A DNA stretch of 9,644 bases from Eubacteriaceae bacterium (GTDB lineage Bacteria > Bacillota > Clostridia > Eubacteriales > Anaerofustaceae). The stretch spans positions 1 to 9,644 of the forward strand of contig JAGACT010000049.1 of assembly GCA_017613995.1 (NCBI GenBank), given 5' to 3'. Under the pieces are notes generated by a model. The model was not told the origin of the DNA, made no database searches, and worked only from the letters and a program-made list of their open reading frames with translations. Positions 6,297-9,644 of the stretch are shown piece after piece; position 1 is the first letter of the stretch; each line of letters opens with the position of its first letter. A program made the translations under genes and the position numbers.

Positions 6297-7217
6297 CTAA
6301 AACAGTCCTTGAGTGGACAGATATCTTTCTCCCGTATCCGGCAGGATCAGTGCGATCCTCAGGGGCCTGTCCTGTCCTTCCGAGATCTTCCTGGCGGCGG
6401 CCAGGACGGATCCGGAGGATATGCCGCACAGGAGTCCCTCGCAGCACGCGAGCCTTTTGGTTTCCTCGTAGGCTTCATCGTCGGTTACGGCGACCACCTC
6501 GTCGTAGAGGTCGGTATCCAGTACTCCCGGGACGAATCCCGCCCCGATGCCCTGGATCTTATGGGCTCCCGCGCGGCCTTCCGACAGGAACGGGCTTCCC
6601 GCGGGCTCCACCGCGATCACCCTGATGAGGGGATCCTTTTCCTTCAGATACCTGGCGCAGCCGGTGAGGGTTCCCCCGGTGCCCACGGAGGCTATGAATA
6701 CGTCGATCTTCCCGTCCATGTCCTCCCACAGCTCCCGGGCCGTGGTGCGGTAGTGGGCCTCGGCGTTGGCGGGGTTGTCGAACTGTCCGGGAATGAAGCT
6801 TCCGGCACAGGCGGCCGAGAGCTCCTCTGCCTTTTCGATGGCTCCGTTCATGCCCTTCGCCCCGTCCGTCAGCACCACTTCGGCGCCGAAGGCCTTCATC
6901 AGCTTCTGCCGCTCGACGCTCATGGTATCGGGCATAACGATGATACATCGGTATCCCCTCACGGCGGCGATGGCGCAAAGCCCGATGCCGGTGTTCCCGC
7001 TGGTGGGCTCGATTATAACGCTGCCTTCCTTGAGAAGGCCCCTTTTCTCCGCGTCCTCTATCATCCCCAGGGCAGCGCGGTCCTTGGCGCTCCCCGTGGG
7101 ATTGAAGGATTCTATCTTGGCGTATATCCCGGAGCTCATGCCCGTGAGAGCCTCGTAGCGTGAAAGCCTCACCATGGGCGTCATTCCGATAAGTTCAGTC
7201 ATGTCCTTTGCCAGCAT
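6297..7217 (-). CDS. cysK: Cysteine synthase A (O-acetylserine sulfhydrylase)
   Basis: PLP enzyme that makes L-cysteine from O-acetylserine and sulfide in the cytoplasm. At 306 residues it is close to the usual family length. PLP-binding Lys45 lies in NPTGSAKDR. The substrate loop TSGNTG is at 72-77, the phosphate-cup loop SVGTGGT at 177-183, QGIGAGFVP at 222-230, GISSG at 265-269 and PDTGERYLS near the end. The ATG at 7217 is supported by AGGGAGGA about seven bases upstream. It lies 19 bases after the hexokinase stop and seven bases before the first cysE ATG, hence the middle gene of a three-gene operon. The pairing with cysE supports the cysteine role over cystathionine beta-synthase or another beta-family member. 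Confidence 0.95.
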   Translation of the reverse strand: MLAKDMTELIGMTPMVRLSRYEALTGMSSGIYAKIESFNPTGSAKDRAALGMIEDAEKRGLLKEGSVIIEPTSGNTGIGLCAIAAVRGYRCIIVMPDTMSVERQKLMKAFGAEVVLTDGAKGMNGAIEKAEELSAACAGSFIPGQFDNPANAEAHYRTTARELWEDMDGKIDVFIASVGTGGTLTGCARYLKEKDPLIRVIAVEPAGSPFLSEGRAGAHKIQGIGAGFVPGVLDTDLYDEVVAVTDDEAYEETKRLACCEGLLCGISSGSVLAAARKISEGQDRPLRIALILPDTGERYLSTQGLF

Positions 7218-7236
7218 GTGTCCGTCCTCCCTTTTA

Positions 7237-8439
7237 TCACATCAGCGCCGCTCCGGCGGTGCCGGTAAGAACGCTGTCCGCTCCCGACATTATCTCCCAG
7301 CGGATCCCCCGCTCTTTGGTGAGGATACTGTCGAGCATCTCCCTGAAGATGTCCATGAAGCCGCACATCCTGAGCACCGTGGAACCCTCCACGGCGATGA
7401 CGGCGTCGGATCCGCCCTCCCTCATTGAATATATGACCGAGGCCGCGACGCAGACCGCCGCGATCATGGCGCTCCTTTTTACTATGTAATAGGCGGTGTC
7501 CCGGGCGAAGTCCCCTTCCCCGCGGGTCCTCAGAAGCATGTCCAGATATCCCGAATCATCGGCGCGGCCGCGATCCGCGGTGATCCCGTCGGATACGGCG
7601 CGGTCCATCACCATGTTGAAGATCTCAGAAAGGTATCTTCCCGAGATCATCTTTTCGGCTATGTGGTCCCCGGGGATGGCGCTCTTTTCGTCCAGCTCCA
7701 GGTCGACCTTCCCCCTGGGGATCCGATCGAAGAAGCCCGATTCCGTGACTATGATGTCCGGGGCGATATCGTCATCCAGGCTTATGTCCTTTCGAAAGCA
7801 GATGTTGAAGCCCGTGCCCAGCACCATTCCCACGGCGCTGCCGCATCCGAAGAGTCTCCGGGACGGGACGCATCCCATCAGGCAGGCGGCGGTGTCGTTA
7901 ACCGTGCGGATCCTGCGGGGAGATGAGCCCCTCCGCTCGAAGGCGGCGTTCAGGCCTCCCACGAGGCTTTTTCCCTCGATGCCGCTGACCGTGACTTCCT
8001 TGCACATGCCCTCGATGATGTAGTCCCCTTCGGGGGTGATGACGCCCTTGTAGGCGAAGCTCACTCCCACGTCGGGAATGCAGGGGGCGTCGGTGTCTAT
8101 CAGCTCCGCCAGGGTATCGAAGAATTCCTCCGAACTCAGGGGCTTATCCCTTCCGGGCATGGCGTACTTGCTGACGGAGACGATCCCGGGAACTCCTCCC
8201 TCACTGGCTTCCAGCACCGCTATCCTCAGGTTCGTTCCTCCCGCGTCCACCGCGGCGACCCTCGATTGCTTCTTTGTGTCGGATGAAGGGGCAAGATATG
8301 ATGGAATGAAACTCAGAGAACTGTCTTTCCCCGCCTCGGCGGCGGTCAGTTCCCCGATAAAGGATCCCAGCAGCTCTCGGTAATCGACGGAGTCCGGATC
8401 CTGGGCCAGAGTTCTGAGATAATCTAACGCCTGAGTCAT
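7237..8439 (-). CDS. Hexokinase of the eukaryotic hexokinase family
   Basis: Phosphorylates glucose or a related hexose with ATP in the cytoplasm. The protein has 400 residues, somewhat shorter than yeast hexokinase. An N-terminal helical part is followed by the phosphate-1 motif VDAGGTNLRIAV (64-75), SFAYKG (127-132) and TVNDTAACLMG (179-189) carrying the catalytic Asp182. Then come GTGFN (208-212), ESGFF (233-237), and IPGDHIAEKMISGRYLSEI (255-273), a hexokinase-family hallmark absent from ROK or Glk glucokinases. Near the C-terminus are VEGSTVL (350-356) and a glycine-rich GTAGAAL. The start at 8439 follows GGGAGGA with good spacing, and a strong promoter lies just upstream. It is the first gene of the operon with cysK and cysE. 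Sugar specificity cannot be read from the sequence. Confidence 0.9.
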   Translation of the reverse strand: MTQALDYLRTLAQDPDSVDYRELLGSFIGELTAAEAGKDSSLSFIPSYLAPSSDTKKQSRVAAVDAGGTNLRIAVLEASEGGVPGIVSVSKYAMPGRDKPLSSEEFFDTLAELIDTDAPCIPDVGVSFAYKGVITPEGDYIIEGMCKEVTVSGIEGKSLVGGLNAAFERRGSSPRRIRTVNDTAACLMGCVPSRRLFGCGSAVGMVLGTGFNICFRKDISLDDDIAPDIIVTESGFFDRIPRGKVDLELDEKSAIPGDHIAEKMISGRYLSEIFNMVMDRAVSDGITADRGRADDSGYLDMLLRTRGEGDFARDTAYYIVKRSAMIAAVCVAASVIYSMREGGSDAVIAVEGSTVLRMCGFMDIFREMLDSILTKERGIRWEIMSGADSVLTGTAGAALM

Positions 8440-8467
8440 CGTATTCCTCCCGGGATTTCTTCTGTTA

Positions 8468-8497
8468 ATTATACCAAAACAGTGTTTTATATGTCAC
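8468..8497 (-). promoter_or_regulatory. Promoter of the hexokinase-cysK-cysE operon
   Basis: On the minus strand GTGACA (8492-8497, 5 of 6 matches to TTGACA) and a perfect TATAAT (8468-8473) are 18 bases apart, with TGG directly before TATAAT forming an extended -10. The start codon is about 30 bases downstream. The spacer contains the perfect palindrome AAAACA-G-TGTTTT (8476-8488). Confidence 0.72.
8476..8488. promoter_or_regulatory. Palindromic candidate operator in the hexokinase promoter
   Basis: AAAACA and TGTTTT flank a single G, a perfect 13-base inverted repeat between the -35 and -10 boxes of the hexokinase promoter. A protein bound here would block RNA polymerase. No specific regulator can be named. 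Confidence 0.4.
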
Positions 8498-8508
8498 AAT
8501 TTTTGACA
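8492..8508. promoter_or_regulatory. Inverted repeat between the two divergent promoters
   Basis: TGTCA (8492-8496) and TGACA (8504-8508) form an inverted repeat with a seven-base AT-rich spacer. The left arm overlaps the -35 box of hexokinase. A further TGACA copy is part of the glnS -35 box (8516-8520). The arrangement could bind a dimeric regulator, but TGACA-like -35 sequences alone could explain part of it. Confidence 0.3.
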
Positions 8509-8514
8509 GTAATG

Positions 8515-8543
8515 ATGACAAACACAGCTATTTATTGTAGAAT
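8515..8543 (+). promoter_or_regulatory. Promoter of glnS
   Basis: ATGACA (8515-8520) and TAGAAT (8538-8543) each match consensus at 5 of 6 positions and are exactly 17 bases apart. The transcript would start near 8550 and leave a short leader before the ATG at 8577. It is back to back with the hexokinase promoter. Confidence 0.65.
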
Positions 8544-8576
8544 TAATATATTACAGTTAAGAGGGAAAACACTGAA

Positions 8577-9644
8577 ATGAGCGACAATTCCAGCAACTTT
8601 ATTTTCAATGAGATAGACCGGGACATCGCGGAGGGCAAGTATAAGCCCGAAGATATCTATACCCGTTTCCCGCCGGAGCCCAACGGCTACCTGCACATAG
8701 GCCACGCCAAGGCCATATCCATCAACTTCTCTGTAAAGGAGCGCTACGGCTCCCGCTGCAACCTCAGATTCGACGACACCAACCCCTCCAAGGAGGACGT
8801 ATCCTACGTGGACGCCATCCAGGAGGATATCAGGTGGCTCGGCTACGAATGGGACGGACTGTACTGGGCCAGCTCCTACTTCCAGAAGGACTACGAGTAC
8901 GCGAAGGAGCTCATAGGAAAGGGCCTTGCCTACGTTGACGACCAGACCCCGGAGGAGATCAGGGCCAACAGAGGGACCCTCACCCAGCCCGGCAAGGACA
9001 GTCCCTGGAGAGACAGAAGCGTCGAAGAGAACATGGAGCTGTTCGAGAACATGAAAAACGGCATGTATCCCGCCGGCAGCAGGGTCCTCAGGGCGAAGAT
9101 AGACATGGCAAGCCCCAACATGAACATGAGGGATCCCGTGATCTACCGCATCAACTACGAGGCCCATCACAACACCGGGACCGACTGGTGCATCTACCCC
9201 ATGTACGACTATGCCCATCCCATCGAGGACGCCATAGAGGGCATCACTCACTCCCTGTGCTCCCTGGAGTTCGAGGATCACCGCCCCCTGTACGACTGGG
9301 TCCTCTCCAACCTGGACGATTACAAAGTGAGAAGGCCCCGCCAGATAGAATTCGCCCGTCTTAACGTCACCAATACCATCACATCCAAGAGATATCTCAG
9401 AGCCCTGGTGGAAAACGGAGTGGTGGACGGATGGGACGATCCGAGGATGCCCACCATCTGCGGCATGAGGAGAAGGGGCATAACCCCGGCAGCCATCAGA
9501 AACTTCATGAACGAGATCGGCGTAGCCAAGGCGGATTCCGTCATAGATCAGGCCCAGTTCGACTACTTCATCCGGGACGACCTGATAAAGACCTCAAAGA
9601 GGATCATGGGGGTCACCGATCCGGTGAAGCTCACTATAGAAAAC
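8577..9644 (+). CDS. glnS: Glutaminyl-tRNA synthetase, partial (C-terminus beyond window)
   Basis: Charges tRNA-Gln directly with glutamine in the cytoplasm. The first 356 residues are visible and the frame is open to the window end. The class I signature is TRFPPEPNGYLHIGHAKA (29-46, HIGH at 40-43). RFDDTNP (64-70), RVLRAKIDMASPN (169-181), IYPMYDYAHP (206-215) and ITHSLCSLEFEDHRPLYDW (223-241) mark GlnRS rather than GluRS. The second ATP motif, usually VMSKR, reads ITSKR (268-272). WDDPRMPTICGMRRRG (286-301) follows, and the start of the beta-barrel tRNA-binding region is visible. The ATG at 8577 is preceded by AAGAGGG with a rather long spacing of about 11 bases. Transcribed divergently from the hexokinase operon. 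Confidence 0.96.
   Translation, partial: MSDNSSNFIFNEIDRDIAEGKYKPEDIYTRFPPEPNGYLHIGHAKAISINFSVKERYGSRCNLRFDDTNPSKEDVSYVDAIQEDIRWLGYEWDGLYWASSYFQKDYEYAKELIGKGLAYVDDQTPEEIRANRGTLTQPGKDSPWRDRSVEENMELFENMKNGMYPAGSRVLRAKIDMASPNMNMRDPVIYRINYEAHHNTGTDWCIYPMYDYAHPIEDAIEGITHSLCSLEFEDHRPLYDWVLSNLDDYKVRRPRQIEFARLNVTNTITSKRYLRALVENGVVDGWDDPRMPTICGMRRRGITPAAIRNFMNEIGVAKADSVIDQAQFDYFIRDDLIKTSKRIMGVTDPVKLTIEN

Noticed and set aside
5310..7163. Open frame of 617 codons on the plus strand opposite cysE and cysK
   Set aside because: It lies antisense to two certain genes and resembles no protein. Its length follows from the codon bias of the GC-rich genes on the other strand.
8532..9281. Open frame of 249 codons on the minus strand opposite glnS
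   Set aside because: It is antisense to an unmistakable GlnRS, has no ribosome binding site support and its product is a low-complexity valine/glycine-rich shadow.
1..9644. Defence system, prophage, insertion sequence or CRISPR array
   Set aside because: All long frames are accounted for by metabolic, translation and envelope genes. No transposase, integrase, nuclease motif, regular direct repeats or terminal inverted repeats are seen.

Overview
The window reads as chromosomal DNA from a moderately GC-rich anaerobic Firmicute, most likely class Clostridia. The reasons are strong GGAGG-type ribosome binding sites, promoters with TATAAT-like -10 boxes, lipoprotein signal peptides, a gut-clostridial style beta-helix surface protein, and a hexokinase and a GlnRS of kinds found in some gut Clostridia. 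This placement is inference from gene content; no rRNA or other strong marker is present. Coding density is high, no gap exceeds 300 bases, and I see no mobile element, CRISPR array, tRNA or rRNA.

Layout. Seven genes lie on the minus strand and one on the plus strand at the right edge. (1) 1-2073, minus: the first 691 residues of a large secreted right-handed beta-helix protein that runs off the left edge, with its own promoter near 2147-2175. (2) 2243-2827 and 2890-3456, minus: two tandem, clearly paralogous small lipoproteins of no family I recognise. The upstream one starts at GTG, a few bases after a strong intrinsic terminator (3472-3513). (3) 3521-5311, minus: a short alanyl-tRNA synthetase of 596 residues that lacks the editing-domain beta-barrel and the C-terminal C-Ala region, with its own promoter. 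(4) 5409-8439, minus: a tight operon, read in the order eukaryotic-type hexokinase, cysteine synthase (cysK), serine O-acetyltransferase (cysE). (5) 8440-8576: a divergent promoter region with several inverted repeats. (6) 8577 to the right edge, plus: glutaminyl-tRNA synthetase (glnS), 356 residues visible.

How they work together. CysE makes O-acetylserine and CysK converts it with sulfide to cysteine. Their genes are translationally coupled and cotranscribed with hexokinase, which feeds sugar into glycolysis, the source of the serine precursor 3-phosphoglycerate. AlaRS and GlnRS are housekeeping translation enzymes, both of unusual type for the setting. The surface protein and the two lipoproteins are an envelope-associated block; a shared function is possible but not shown.

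No clearly new multi-gene system is visible. The best leads are the minimal AlaRS, the unrecognised lipoprotein pair with its terminator-proximal start, and the palindromes in the hexokinase/glnS divergent promoter.
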